Counted from the stretch's first letter, positions 7,643 through 16,566 are shown. The stretch: DNA of 44,693 nucleotides from JAFTYO01 sp045613125 (GCA_045613125.1 JAZLAM010000015.1:1-44693), one strand, 5' to 3'. The notes: a model not told the origin generated them from the sequence alone. Numbers and translations: made by a program.

Positions 7643-9385
7643 TTGTTAGATATTAACATTTCTAAAAAGCATAAAGACTATTCATTATCCGGAAAACATA
7701 ACACTTTGTCCGGACAGTATGTCTTATTTACTGAAAATCAGGATACTCAGGCTATTATGATCTGCAAAAAGCGTATGCCATTTGCTCGTGGCATTTTTAT
7801 AATTGCCTATTTTACCATATTAATAAAAATATTTTATTGCTGTTTATCTAATGGAATTATCATTTCTGGATTTGAAGAAATAACCAAAGAAAAAGCTATT
7901 GTTACACCAGTATCTCGCGCAGATATTATTGATAGAAACGGCACAATTATTGCAACATCTTTACCAACCGTCAATTTACAGGTAAGTCCCAAATATAAAA
8001 TTAAAAATCTAGAAGAAGTTGCACACAAACTTTCCATTATTTTTCCTGATCTAAAATATGAACACATCTTAAAAAATCTAAAAAAACAAAAAAATAATGA
8101 CATTAAAAGAAACCTGTCTCCGGCTCAACAAGCCGAGGTAAACAACCTGGGAATTCCTGCTTTAGAATTTAAAGATAAACAACAAGCAAGAGTATATCCT
8201 CTTGATAACTTATTTTCACATATATTAGGATATACAAACATTGATAACATCGGTATAAGCGGAATAGAAAAATCAATGAATGAACGATTAACAAAATCTT
8301 CAAAACCACTACAATTAACTGTAGATACTAGTATCCAAGATGCGATAAGAGAAGAACTAAAAAAGGCAATATCTACATACAAAGCCATAGGAGCTGTAGC
8401 CATTTTGATGGATGTAAACAATGGCGAAGTTATCTCTATGGTATCATTACCAGATTATAATCCAAATATAAAAATACCTTCATCTAGTAAAACAGCTTTT
8501 AATTTTGCAACTCAAGGAGTATATGAAGCAGGATCCATTTTTAAAACATTCAATACAGCATTGTCACTTGATAGTAAAAAAGTAAAAATAAACGATAAAT
8601 TTGATGTAACTAAGCCTCTAAAAATCAAAGGTAAAATAATTAGAGATTTTCACCCTAAAAATAAATGGTTGTCCGTAGGTGAAATTTTGGTACATTCTTC
8701 CAATATTGGATCTGTTCAGATGATATACAATGTCGGAAAAGAAAAGCAACGAGAATTTTTGGTTAATTTGGGCTTTTCTGAACGTTTATCAGAATTTGAA
8801 GTTTTAGAAAAAGAAAAACCGTTGTTTCCTTCTGAAAAGAATTGGTCTGAACTGACAATGGCAACTGTTTCTTACGGATATGGCTTATCCGCAACACCTT
8901 TACATATTATATCTGCTTTTAATGCTTTAGTAAACGGTGGAATCTATTACTATCCGACTATTGTAAAAAATTCTTCTGTACCATCACCCAAAAGAGTTAT
9001 ATCTGAAAGTACTTCAAAAAAAATCATACCCCTACTAAGAGATGTTGTAGTAAAAAGTTCCACTAAATCTGCTGACATTGAGGGATACCAAGTCATAGGG
9101 AAAACAGGAAGTGCAGAAAAAATAATTAATGGTAAATATTCTGATAAAAATATAACATCATTTTTAGCCGCTTTTCCTGCCAGTTCTCCAAAATATTCTT
9201 TAATTGTAGTGTTAGATGAACCTCACGGAACTAAAAGATCTAATGGTCTCACAACGGCAGGTTGGAATGCTGCACCTACAGCCGGAAACATTATAAAAAC
9301 TATTGCTCCACAATTAAATGTTCCTGTAGATTTTGATGTAGAAGAACAACGTAAGCATATTAAAGCAAATTTTGAAAAATATTAA
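7643..9385 (+). CDS. ftsI: Septal peptidoglycan transpeptidase FtsI (PBP3)
   Basis: A class B penicillin-binding protein that cross-links septal peptidoglycan. Counting from the TTG at 7643 gives 580 residues: cytoplasmic segment, membrane anchor (about 50-70), dimerisation domain, then the transpeptidase domain. The active site shows SIFK (Ser298 to Lys301), SSN (352-354) and KTGS (487-490). GGTGGATAGGG precedes the TTG. An ATG at 7757 would shorten the cytoplasmic tail by 38 residues, and the choice between the two is open. The usual next genes (murE, murF, mraY) are absent; a tRNA gene follows instead. Confidence 0.94.
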   Translation: MLDINISKKHKDYSLSGKHNTLSGQYVLFTENQDTQAIMICKKRMPFARGIFIIAYFTILIKIFYCCLSNGIIISGFEEITKEKAIVTPVSRADIIDRNGTIIATSLPTVNLQVSPKYKIKNLEEVAHKLSIIFPDLKYEHILKNLKKQKNNDIKRNLSPAQQAEVNNLGIPALEFKDKQQARVYPLDNLFSHILGYTNIDNIGISGIEKSMNERLTKSSKPLQLTVDTSIQDAIREELKKAISTYKAIGAVAILMDVNNGEVISMVSLPDYNPNIKIPSSSKTAFNFATQGVYEAGSIFKTFNTALSLDSKKVKINDKFDVTKPLKIKGKIIRDFHPKNKWLSVGEILVHSSNIGSVQMIYNVGKEKQREFLVNLGFSERLSEFEVLEKEKPLFPSEKNWSELTMATVSYGYGLSATPLHIISAFNALVNGGIYYYPTIVKNSSVPSPKRVISESTSKKIIPLLRDVVVKSSTKSADIEGYQVIGKTGSAEKIINGKYSDKNITSFLAAFPASSPKYSLIVVLDEPHGTKRSNGLTTAGWNAAPTAGNIIKTIAPQLNVPVDFDVEEQRKHIKANFEKY

Positions 9386-9420
9386 ATTGTAACAGTTCTT
9401 ATATAACTATAAATTTAAAC

Positions 9421-9447
9421 TTGCTTTTTTCTATATGTAGTTATACT
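9421..9447 (+). promoter_or_regulatory. Possible promoter of tRNA-Arg
   Basis: TTGCTT (9421-9426) and TATACT (9442-9447) lie just before the tRNA. The 15-bp spacer is shorter than ideal, but the -10 match is good and it ends 13 bp before the mature 5' end. Confidence 0.45.
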
Positions 9448-9460
9448 AATAACACATAGC

Positions 9461-9537
9461 GTCGGCGTAGCTCATCAGGATAGAGCAACAGTTTCCTAAA
9501 CTGTGGGTAGTGGGTTCGAGTCCCGCCGCTGACGCCA
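9461..9537 (+). tRNA. tRNA-Arg (anticodon CCU)
   Basis: A complete cloverleaf. Acceptor arms GTCGGCG and CGCTGAC pair along 7 bp (one G-U). The D stem is GCTC/GAGC. The anticodon stem ACAGT/ACTGT holds loop TTCCTAA with CCT at 34-36, which reads AGG. The T arm is GTGGG-TTCGAGT-CCCGC, and the CCA end is encoded. It sits between ftsI and an unassigned membrane gene. No copy of its 3' end is visible elsewhere in the window, so no integrated element is indicated. Confidence 0.95.
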
Positions 9538-9560
9538 TATTATATATCAGGAAACTTAAC

Positions 9561-10103
9561 ATGACAAGGTTCACATCAACATCTTCCGATTTAATTACTC
9601 TATTACAGATAACATGCTTGATAATAATCACTTTCGGTGTCTTAAAATTGTATTCAAAATTTTTCAGCAAGTCTCACAAAATAAAATTTTATCACGATGG
9701 TATTTTTGACGGATATGGCATCATTAAATACAAAGATATTATCAACATCACCATAGAAAAGAACATTCAAAACGTATCTCTTACAGAAAGAATTATAAAA
9801 AGAGATACTGGAAGATTGGTTTATGATAAAATAATATTCAAATTAAAAGACGGTTCGGAAGAAAGCATTATAACACAACGCAGATATTTTTTACGCAAAA
9901 TATTAATTCATGTAAATAAGAATACAAAATTCAAATTTAACATAAATAAATATAAAGAACCTTATCTTACAACATATGAAATTGTAGCATCAATTTCGTT
10001 TTTAATATTGTGTGTAAATTTTATAGGACTTTCACTATTAAATGCTCTTTTTATTACATTTTGTGGCATTTGCTTAATGATTTCACCATATTATGCACCT
10101 TAA
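9561..10103 (+). CDS. Membrane protein of unknown function
   Basis: A 180-residue protein not assigned to a family. It has one membrane segment near the start (about 11-33), a soluble middle (about 40-125) rich in alternating beta-type residues, and two close hydrophobic segments at the end (about 138-177). The order membrane helix / small beta domain / hairpin recalls bacterial PH-like membrane proteins, but no motif proves it. The frame is open back into the tRNA gene; the ATG at 9561 was chosen because CAGGAAA lies 7 bases before it. Codon use is very AT-rich. It is followed by another membrane gene 80 bp away. Confidence 0.65.
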   Translation: MTRFTSTSSDLITLLQITCLIIITFGVLKLYSKFFSKSHKIKFYHDGIFDGYGIIKYKDIINITIEKNIQNVSLTERIIKRDTGRLVYDKIIFKLKDGSEESIITQRRYFLRKILIHVNKNTKFKFNINKYKEPYLTTYEIVASISFLILCVNFIGLSLLNALFITFCGICLMISPYYAP

Positions 10104-10183
10104 CAATAAAAAACTCTTAAAAAAAACAAGTTTATGATATATAGTCGACATATCAACCAAACTTTTAATCAGGACTAACTACT

Positions 10184-10852
10184 ATGAAAAAAATTTTTTT
10201 ATCTCCGTTTTTTTCCCCCATTGCATTTTGTTTATGCTGGGGTACACTTCTGGCAATTGTCTTAATTTATTTTCCGGAACAAAAATATCAAATCACTCAC
10301 GATGGTGAAATTATTGAAATTTTGACCAATATCGGATATATGGCCATGCTTGCTTCCTTATTATATTTCAGCAAAGACTACACTGATAAAATTACATCAT
10401 GGGGGATATATTTATTTTTAGGCATTGCTGCTTTTTTACGTGAATCCGGCATACAACATCATCTTTCAAAAACAGACACGACACCTTTTAAATCTCGTTT
10501 TTTCCTGAAACCGGAAAATCCTATTGGTGAAAAAATAGTATTCGGATTGCTTTTATTAATCATATTTGGAGCTATTATATATCTGATGGTAAAATATACC
10601 AAACACTTAATCACTTCATTTTTCAAACTAAATACTGTAACTTGGACCATCGCCGTCTTTTGTTCTGTTTTAGTTTTTTCAAAATTTGCAGACAGATTTC
10701 CTGGTAATTGGAGAGATGCTCATAATGATGTTTCTCTACCAAAATCACATATTGAAGTGTGGTCACTGCTGGAAGAAAGTATAGAAATATTTATTCCATA
10801 TTTAGTGATAATTGCTCTCGTACAATATCATTTAATAAAAAATAAAGAATAA
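10184..10852 (+). CDS. Multi-pass membrane protein of unknown function
   Basis: A 222-residue protein with about six membrane segments (near 9-29, 46-63, 72-86, 116-136, 147-166, 200-217). Polar residues sit inside or beside the helices: FLRESGIQHHLSK near residue 85 and the acidic LLEESIEIFIP near 196. These charged motifs suggest a functional site, but I do not recognise the family with confidence. A weak AGGA site precedes the ATG. The gene stops right before a two-way terminator shared with cvpA. Confidence 0.65.
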   Translation: MKKIFLSPFFSPIAFCLCWGTLLAIVLIYFPEQKYQITHDGEIIEILTNIGYMAMLASLLYFSKDYTDKITSWGIYLFLGIAAFLRESGIQHHLSKTDTTPFKSRFFLKPENPIGEKIVFGLLLLIIFGAIIYLMVKYTKHLITSFFKLNTVTWTIAVFCSVLVFSKFADRFPGNWRDAHNDVSLPKSHIEVWSLLEESIEIFIPYLVIIALVQYHLIKNKE

Positions 10853-10879
10853 AAAAACCGCCTTAAAGGCCGTTTTTTT
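10851..10879. terminator. Two-way intrinsic terminator
   Basis: A run of seven A, a GC-rich inverted repeat (CCGCCTT / AAGGCCG, imperfect) and a run of seven T lie between the stop codons of two converging genes. The symmetry lets it work for both the membrane gene and cvpA. Confidence 0.7.
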
Positions 10880-11582
10880 ATTCTACTGTTGCCTCAATAA
10901 GCCGATCTAAATTATCGGTCTGATTTTCTTTATATCCCTCAAACTTTTCCTCTTGATCACCTGTTTTTTCAATTTTAGGGCTGGCTAACTTTTCAAATAA
11001 TTCTTCAACTGATGTTTTGGTATTTTCTTTGGTTATCGTCTCTTTCTTTTCGTTTTTTTTGTTTTTATCATCAGATTTATTAACTTTAATCAAATCTTTT
11101 GTTTCATCAGGAATTAATAATTCAATCGGTTTAGCAAATTCTCCGGCTAATGTAAAATATTTTGATTCTTTAAATATTCCGTCATCTACCTCTTCAGGCA
11201 ACACCCAAGATATCAATATATTAAACAATATTACAATTAAACAAGCCCTTATAACACCAAACAATAGTCCCAACATTCTATCAAGTTTGCTTAATTTACT
11301 TGAACGTACTTTACCTATAAGCGCATCAGTGCTAAACAACCAAATAATGTAAAATACAATCAAAATAACTAAAGTTGTAACTATGGAAGCCATTATAGTA
11401 TTTTCTATATAATTTTTAGCGACAGGAGTTAATATTGGCAATAAATAAAAAATTAATATTGATGCTAAAACCCAACCTATAATGGATAAAACTTCTTTAA
11501 CTAATCCCCTATATAGAGCAATAAGAGCAGAAATAGCCGTAATAACTAAAATAACCACATCTAAATTATTGAGAGATTGCAT
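10878..11582 (-). CDS. cvpA: CvpA family inner-membrane protein
   Basis: CvpA proteins are small inner-membrane proteins, first found through colicin V production. The 234 residues start with the family pattern NNLDVVILVITAISALIALYRG, followed by VKEVLSIIGW. Four membrane segments occupy about the first 130 residues, with RSSKLSKLDRMLGLLFGVIRA (about 94-114) before the last. The C-terminal 90 residues are a charged Lys/Glu-rich tail, probably disordered, longer than in E. coli CvpA. The gene is 10 bp downstream of radA and ends the minus-strand operon. Confidence 0.88.
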   Translation of the reverse strand: MQSLNNLDVVILVITAISALIALYRGLVKEVLSIIGWVLASILIFYLLPILTPVAKNYIENTIMASIVTTLVILIVFYIIWLFSTDALIGKVRSSKLSKLDRMLGLLFGVIRACLIVILFNILISWVLPEEVDDGIFKESKYFTLAGEFAKPIELLIPDETKDLIKVNKSDDKNKKNEKKETITKENTKTSVEELFEKLASPKIEKTGDQEEKFEGYKENQTDNLDRLIEATVE

Positions 11583-11592
11583 TCATTTTCTC

Positions 11593-12960
11593 CTAATTAA
11601 ACCAATTAATCAGACGATTCACATTACCGATTTCATAATATGAAATTGATGTTGTTTTTTTATCTTTACCAAATGAAGTTGGAACAATTGCATTTGAAAA
11701 ACCTAATTTACAAGCCTCTTTTAATCTGAGCGAAGGTTGACTTACAGCTCTTATTTCACCTGACAAACCAATTTCTCCGAACACAACCATATCTGCCGGC
11801 AACGGCTTATTGGTAAGAGATGAAATGACAGCCATAGCAACAGCTAAATCGGCTGCAGGTTCAGAGATTTTGAGGCCGCCGGCAATATTTAAATATACAT
11901 CTTGCGAACTAAAATTCATCCCGCAACGGGATTCTAATACTGCTAATATCATTGCTAAACGGTTAGTATCCCAACCGACAACTGCACGTTTGGGAGTAGA
12001 ATAACCACCTGGGCTGACTAAAGCTTGAATTTCTACCAACACCGGTCTTGATCCTTCTATACCGGCAAACACACAAGAACCTGACACATTACCTTGTCTT
12101 TCAGCTAAAAACAACGCCGAAGGATTTTCCACTTCGACTAACCCTTTATCTTGCATTTCAAAAACACCTATTTCATCTGTTGCTCCATAGCGATTTTTAA
12201 CAGCACGCAAAATTCTGAAATGATGGCCCCTTTCACCTTCAAAATACAAAACAGTATCAACCATATGTTCTAAAACTCTTGGACCGGCAATTGCTCCTTG
12301 TTTTGTCACATGACCTACCAAAAATAAAACAAACCCTTTACGTTTTGCAAGTTTTATCAGCTCATATGCACAAGCCCTAACTTGGGCCACGCTTCCAGGA
12401 GTGGATTCCACATTTTCCAAATACATTGTTTGTATAGAATCTATAATAACTATTGATGGGTTTGCTTTATCTAATGTTGCTACAATGTCTTTAACTTCCG
12501 TAGTACTGGCAAGTTTTACCGGAGATTGAGCCAATCCCAATCTTTGTGCTCTAATTCTAACCTGATCTATAGCTTCTTCGCCGGAAATATAAAAACACTC
12601 ATAATCACCACCCAAATTTGCAACTCCTGCACAAACTTGAAGCAATAAAGTAGATTTGCCTATCCCCGGATCACCACCTACCAAAATTGCCGATCCAGGA
12701 ACTAACCCTCCACCGGTCACCCTATCTATTTCTTTAATATTAGTAGCAAGTCTTTCAAATGTTTGCAAATTACCACTTAACGGAACAAATTCAATCATAT
12801 CCCCTTTTTTCTTATTAGGTAAAATAGAAAATCCTCCACCTTGTGCTTTTTCTTCCTCAATTGTATTCCACTTACCACATGAATCACATTTTCCTTGCCA
12901 CTTAGGATAAACCGAACCACATTGCTGACAAACATATTCTACTACATTTTTTTTAGCCAT
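11593..12960 (-). CDS. radA: DNA repair protein RadA
   Basis: A RecA-related branch-migration helicase used in recombinational repair. The 455 residues match the family. Order: a C4 zinc finger (Cys11, 14, 25, 28, in CQQCGSVYPKWQGKCDSCG), the Walker A motif GDPGIGKS (96-103), the RadA-specific KNRYG motif in the core, and a Lon-protease-like C-terminal domain with a GEIGLSGEIR stretch. It lies 3 bp after mlaF and 10 bp before cvpA, within one packed transcription unit. Confidence 0.97.
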   Translation of the reverse strand: MAKKNVVEYVCQQCGSVYPKWQGKCDSCGKWNTIEEEKAQGGGFSILPNKKKGDMIEFVPLSGNLQTFERLATNIKEIDRVTGGGLVPGSAILVGGDPGIGKSTLLLQVCAGVANLGGDYECFYISGEEAIDQVRIRAQRLGLAQSPVKLASTTEVKDIVATLDKANPSIVIIDSIQTMYLENVESTPGSVAQVRACAYELIKLAKRKGFVLFLVGHVTKQGAIAGPRVLEHMVDTVLYFEGERGHHFRILRAVKNRYGATDEIGVFEMQDKGLVEVENPSALFLAERQGNVSGSCVFAGIEGSRPVLVEIQALVSPGGYSTPKRAVVGWDTNRLAMILAVLESRCGMNFSSQDVYLNIAGGLKISEPAADLAVAMAVISSLTNKPLPADMVVFGEIGLSGEIRAVSQPSLRLKEACKLGFSNAIVPTSFGKDKKTTSISYYEIGNVNRLINWFN

Positions 12961-12963
12961 ATC

Positions 12964-13731
12964 TTACACTTCCATTTTAATAGGTCCCTGCGAGCAACCA
13001 TTAATAAATTGTTGCACATAAGGATTATCCGTTTTATCCATTTCTTTAACTGTTCCCTGCCATATGATTTTACCCTTATAAAGCATTGCCACCTTATCGG
13101 CAATTTTTCTTACAGATGCCATATCATGAGTAATTGTCAAAGTCGTAGCTCCTAAGCCTTTAGCCGATTCTACAATCAAATCATTAATAACATCAGCCAT
13201 AATGGGATCTAATCCTGTGGTAGGTTCATCAAAAAAGATTATCTCCGGTTTTGTAATTATAGCACGAGCCAAACCAACTCTTTTTTGCATACCACCGGAA
13301 AGCTCTGATGGAGATAAATCTGCTACATCAGGAGCAAGGCCTACCTGCCTTAACACTCTTATTGCTTCAAATTTTGCTTTCTCTCTATCTGATCTCTTAT
13401 TTTCTAAAAGCGAAAAAGCAACATTTTCCCACACACTCAAGCTATCAAACAAGGCACCTCCTTGAAAAAGCATGCCCATTTTTGCATGAAAATCTTTTAA
13501 TTTTGTTCCTTTGGCTCCCACTGTTTCCTGATCATCAATTTTTATAGATCCCATATCAGGAGACAATAAACCTTGGATACATTTTATCAAAACAGATTTT
13601 CCAGTTCCTGACCCACCTATAACCACCAGAGATTTTCCAGCCTCAATATCTAAATTAATACCACTAAGAACCTTTTTTTTCCCAAAAGATTTATGTAAAT
13701 TACGAACAGAAATTTTTATATCTTTTGCCAT
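12964..13731 (-). CDS. mlaF: Phospholipid transport ATPase MlaF
   Basis: The ABC ATPase of the Mla system, which moves phospholipid between inner and outer membranes to keep outer-leaflet asymmetry. The 255 residues include Walker A GGSGTGKS (39-46), the Q loop at MLFQGGALFDSLSVWENVAF, signature LSGGMQKR (144-151), and Walker B IIFFDEPTTGLDP (164-176). It follows mlaE by 11 bp. No mlaD gene follows; radA does. Confidence 0.93.
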   Translation of the reverse strand: MAKDIKISVRNLHKSFGKKKVLSGINLDIEAGKSLVVIGGSGTGKSVLIKCIQGLLSPDMGSIKIDDQETVGAKGTKLKDFHAKMGMLFQGGALFDSLSVWENVAFSLLENKRSDREKAKFEAIRVLRQVGLAPDVADLSPSELSGGMQKRVGLARAIITKPEIIFFDEPTTGLDPIMADVINDLIVESAKGLGATTLTITHDMASVRKIADKVAMLYKGKIIWQGTVKEMDKTDNPYVQQFINGCSQGPIKMEV

Positions 13732-13742
13732 TTAAACCTCAC

Positions 13743-14552
13743 TTATTTTGAGAAAAACACTTCTGTCAGGATATAGTTAAAAATCAAAATTAAAATAGAA
13801 GCTGAAACAACAGCATTTGTCGTTGCTTCTCCAACACCTTGAGCTCCTCCCCTTGATTTATAACCATTATAACATCCCATCAATGAAATAATAAAACCAA
13901 AAACAGCAGCTTTTACCAAACCTGATATAATATCAATTGTTTCCATATATTGCAGAGTAGAATTAACATAGTTTGCCGGATTAAAACCCAATTTATAAAC
14001 ACCTACAACATAACCACCAAAAATACCTATAACATCACCTATTAAAACTAAAACAGGTAAAACAATAACACCTGCCCACAAACGAGGAGCTACCAAATAT
14101 TTAAAAGGATTAGTTGACAAAGTAATTAAAGCATCTATTTGTTCTGTTACTCGCATTGTACCTATTTCTGCGGCCATTGCAGCACCAATTCTACCAGCAA
14201 CCATCAACGCTGACAATACTGGGGCCAGTTCTCTTGTAACAGAAATCAATACAACAGAAGCAACTGCACTTTCTGCTCCAAAACGAGCAAAACCTGAATA
14301 ACTTTGTAAAGCTATAACCATGCCGGCAAAAATAGTCGTAAGTCCAACAACCGGCAAAGAATAGAACCCCATATCCATCAATTGTCGCACAAAATTCTTT
14401 AAATAAAATGGAGGAATAAAACAATGATACAATGCCTTAAGCACAAACCTCGTTAATTCTCCAAGCCTGATTACAAAACGTATCAAAGGTTTTCCCAAAG
14501 TTCTTAAAAACGATTCGAATTGTTTCTTTCTATTCATGGTTTTAATTGCCAT
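13743..14552 (-). CDS. mlaE: Phospholipid transport permease MlaE
   Basis: The permease partner of MlaF. The 269 residues have an N-terminal amphipathic region, then about five membrane segments with the family pattern: MGFYSLPVVGLTTIFAGMV, RELAPVLSALMVAGRIGAAMAAEIGTMRVTEQIDAL, and LISLMGCYNGY near the end. An AGGGG site precedes the ATG. It is followed directly by mlaF and preceded by hprK with a 49-bp gap. Confidence 0.94.
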   Translation of the reverse strand: MAIKTMNRKKQFESFLRTLGKPLIRFVIRLGELTRFVLKALYHCFIPPFYLKNFVRQLMDMGFYSLPVVGLTTIFAGMVIALQSYSGFARFGAESAVASVVLISVTRELAPVLSALMVAGRIGAAMAAEIGTMRVTEQIDALITLSTNPFKYLVAPRLWAGVIVLPVLVLIGDVIGIFGGYVVGVYKLGFNPANYVNSTLQYMETIDIISGLVKAAVFGFIISLMGCYNGYKSRGGAQGVGEATTNAVVSASILILIFNYILTEVFFSK

Positions 14553-14601
14553 ATCTATATCCCCTCATTTAACCATATGGTTATATTGTATGGATTTTTA
14601 C

Positions 14602-15036
14602 CTATTTTTCAAGGTTAGCTTTTAATTTTATAACAACCTTATCTGTTGCAGAAACTTCAAACGGATAAACATTTAACATAGGCACATTCGTGCCATTTAA
14701 AATATAAGATTTTTCTTCTGGCATACGATCCAGTTCTTTCAAATCAGACACTAAATTAACAACAAGTTTCACGTCTACTTTATCTAAATATTCCGTTTTT
14801 ATAATTCCAACACCACGAACTTCCATCAACCCTTTAAGTAAATTAGGTGCTGTAGCGACAATTCTACCTTTCAACACTCTTACATCTGTTCTATCATCAG
14901 AAACTAAGATAGCTTGCTTATTTTCTATAAGTCTTAATGCTAAATCGGATTTTCCTGCTCCAGACTTCCCCAATATTAGAATACCATCACCATCAATAGC
15001 AACACAAGTTGCATGTATATTATCAGTTTCTATCAT
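14602..15036 (-). CDS. hprK: HPr kinase/phosphorylase, short kinase-domain form
   Basis: Phosphorylates a serine of HPr in the nitrogen/carbon phosphotransfer system. The 144 residues are only the C-terminal kinase domain, as is usual in alphaproteobacteria; the Gram-positive enzyme is about 310. Motifs: P-loop GKSGAGKS (23-30), SDDR (46-49), the HprK signature MEVRGVGI (71-78), and the ending PFEVSATDKV. It overlaps the end of tsaE by 14 bp, so translation is probably coupled. No HPr or EIIA gene is nearby. Confidence 0.9.
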   Translation of the reverse strand: MIETDNIHATCVAIDGDGILILGKSGAGKSDLALRLIENKQAILVSDDRTDVRVLKGRIVATAPNLLKGLMEVRGVGIIKTEYLDKVDVKLVVNLVSDLKELDRMPEEKSYILNGTNVPMLNVYPFEVSATDKVVIKLKANLEK

Positions 15037-15508
15037 ATATCATATCCGGACTTTTAAAAGCTTGCGATAATCTCTTTTGCTTTTCTTCCGACACCACTTC
15101 AATTTCAAATCTGCGAGATGTTGAAGAAAGCATACTTATCTTAACCTTAAAACAATCTCTGGGTAAATACATCCCCATTTTTTCAGGCCATTCTATTAAG
15201 CAAACATTCTCATAAATAGCTTCTTCTATATTTAATTCCCAAATTTCTTCAGCCGATTTTAAACGATAAAGATCATAATGATAAATATCAAATGAATTCG
15301 CTTGATAAACTTGAACTAAAGTAAATGTAGGGCTTGGAACTTCTCGAGCATCTGTCAAACTTTGAATAAAAGATCTGCTAAAAACACTTTTACCAACACC
15401 AAGCGTCCCAAATAACGCAAATACATCACCTTTTTTGCTGATTTCAGCAAACGATTTAGCCAATAATTCGGTATCCTCTTGCTTATGACAATCATAAACA
15501 TAAATCAT
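15023..15508 (-). CDS. tsaE: tRNA t6A biosynthesis ATPase TsaE
   Basis: The ATPase subunit that works with TsaB and TsaD to make N6-threonylcarbamoyladenosine at A37 of tRNAs reading ANN codons. The 161 residues show a Walker A motif GTLGVGKS (34-41), the PSPTFTLVQVY stretch (58-68), the HYDLYRL motif (77-83) and LIEWPEKM (104-111). The ATG overlaps the TGA of the upstream nuclease-like gene by 4 bp (ATGA), and its end overlaps hprK by 14 bp. Confidence 0.94.
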   Translation of the reverse strand: MIYVYDCHKQEDTELLAKSFAEISKKGDVFALFGTLGVGKSVFSRSFIQSLTDAREVPSPTFTLVQVYQANSFDIYHYDLYRLKSAEEIWELNIEEAIYENVCLIEWPEKMGMYLPRDCFKVKISMLSSTSRRFEIEVVSEEKQKRLSQAFKSPDMIYDRN

Positions 15509-16566
15509 ATTCCGAACATTCCTTTTTTCTTCTTATTAGTGACAACTTTTATTTTTGGTTTACGTGCTTGCATCTTGCGCCAATCCCATGGCATATAAAA
15601 TTGTCCTTGCCATAAACCTCTCTTATTTTCCTGTGCCTGCATTTCATAAGGATAATAGATATCTGTTACATTCACATTTGCGACGGCCCAACCAGCATTT
15701 ACCAAGGCTGCCCCCAAATCATAAGGTCCGTAAGAGCATGTTCCCTCCATATCTCCTTTTGTATTTTGGCGAATGACATGACATTCCAACTCATTCTCTC
15801 CTATCCAACTTTTCAACCACATAGCAGCTTCTCGACCACAATTATACGAACGACCACTTCTGTTAGCACATGTTTGGTTAGATTCTGGAGCATCTATACC
15901 ATAAAGCTTAAAATAATTTCCATACATAATCAACGTATCACCATTAACCACTCTCACAGGTCCATAGACAACAGGATAGTCATTCGGATTAAATGCTTTT
16001 TGTTGCCTTTGAGCCGGTTTCCCTGAAAGCGACGAAATTACTCCCCCGATAAAGCTGTCATTAGATTGATCTTGAGGCTCACTTTTTTCAACAATTTGTT
16101 CGTTTTCAGCCTCCTCTTCACTTCCAAATAATCTGGCATTATTAAGAGATGTATCTTTATTTTTATCAGAAAAATCTGCATTAAACTTAATTTTCTGTTC
16201 TTTATTTTCAACGTCAACTGCAACCTTATTCTCATTAACTTCATTATTGCTTTTTGAAGCTGATGATGTTGTTTCTCTACCTATAAATTTCAAAACAGCA
16301 TTACCAACTCCACCAATACCATTATTAAACATACCTAAAGAATACATTATAAATAACACGATCGCAGACAAAATAAAAAATGAAGGCAAGCAACCTATAC
16401 CTCTCCACACCATTTTACCAAAAACATATAAAATAATCAGACCTATTATAATACCGAAAAAACCCATTCCTTGCATCAGAAGGCTGTTACTTTGTGTACC
16501 AGCTCCCCCCATAGAAATCAAAAACAAAAAAGCTAACCCAAAAAAAATTTTTTTCATAAACAGCAT
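15505..16566 (-). CDS. Membrane-anchored SNase-like (thermonuclease-fold) protein
   Basis: A 353-residue protein with hydrophobic segments near 5-20, 36-53 and 61-80, a polar linker (about 100-190), and a C-terminal staphylococcal-nuclease-like domain (about 198-325). Conserved features include VVNGDTL (206-212; Asp210 and Thr211 match the calcium-site Asp-Thr pair), YGIDAPES (222-229, with Glu228), a disulfide-type pattern QTC then NCGREAA, and DLGAALVNAGWA. Two catalytic arginines of SNase are not present: Lys220 replaces the first, and the YGR motif holding the second reads KGD (270-272). It may therefore bind rather than cut nucleic acid. A GAGGA site precedes the ATG. It heads the tsaE-hprK-mlaE-mlaF-radA-cvpA group. 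Confidence 0.8.
   Translation of the reverse strand: MLFMKKIFFGLAFLFLISMGGAGTQSNSLLMQGMGFFGIIIGLIILYVFGKMVWRGIGCLPSFFILSAIVLFIMYSLGMFNNGIGGVGNAVLKFIGRETTSSASKSNNEVNENKVAVDVENKEQKIKFNADFSDKNKDTSLNNARLFGSEEEAENEQIVEKSEPQDQSNDSFIGGVISSLSGKPAQRQQKAFNPNDYPVVYGPVRVVNGDTLIMYGNYFKLYGIDAPESNQTCANRSGRSYNCGREAAMWLKSWIGENELECHVIRQNTKGDMEGTCSYGPYDLGAALVNAGWAVANVNVTDIYYPYEMQAQENKRGLWQGQFYMPWDWRKMQARKPKIKVVTNKKKKGMFGI

Noticed and set aside
9461..10852. Integrated island at tRNA-Arg
   Set aside because: No integrase and no second copy of the tRNA 3' end is visible; two small genes alone do not show an island.
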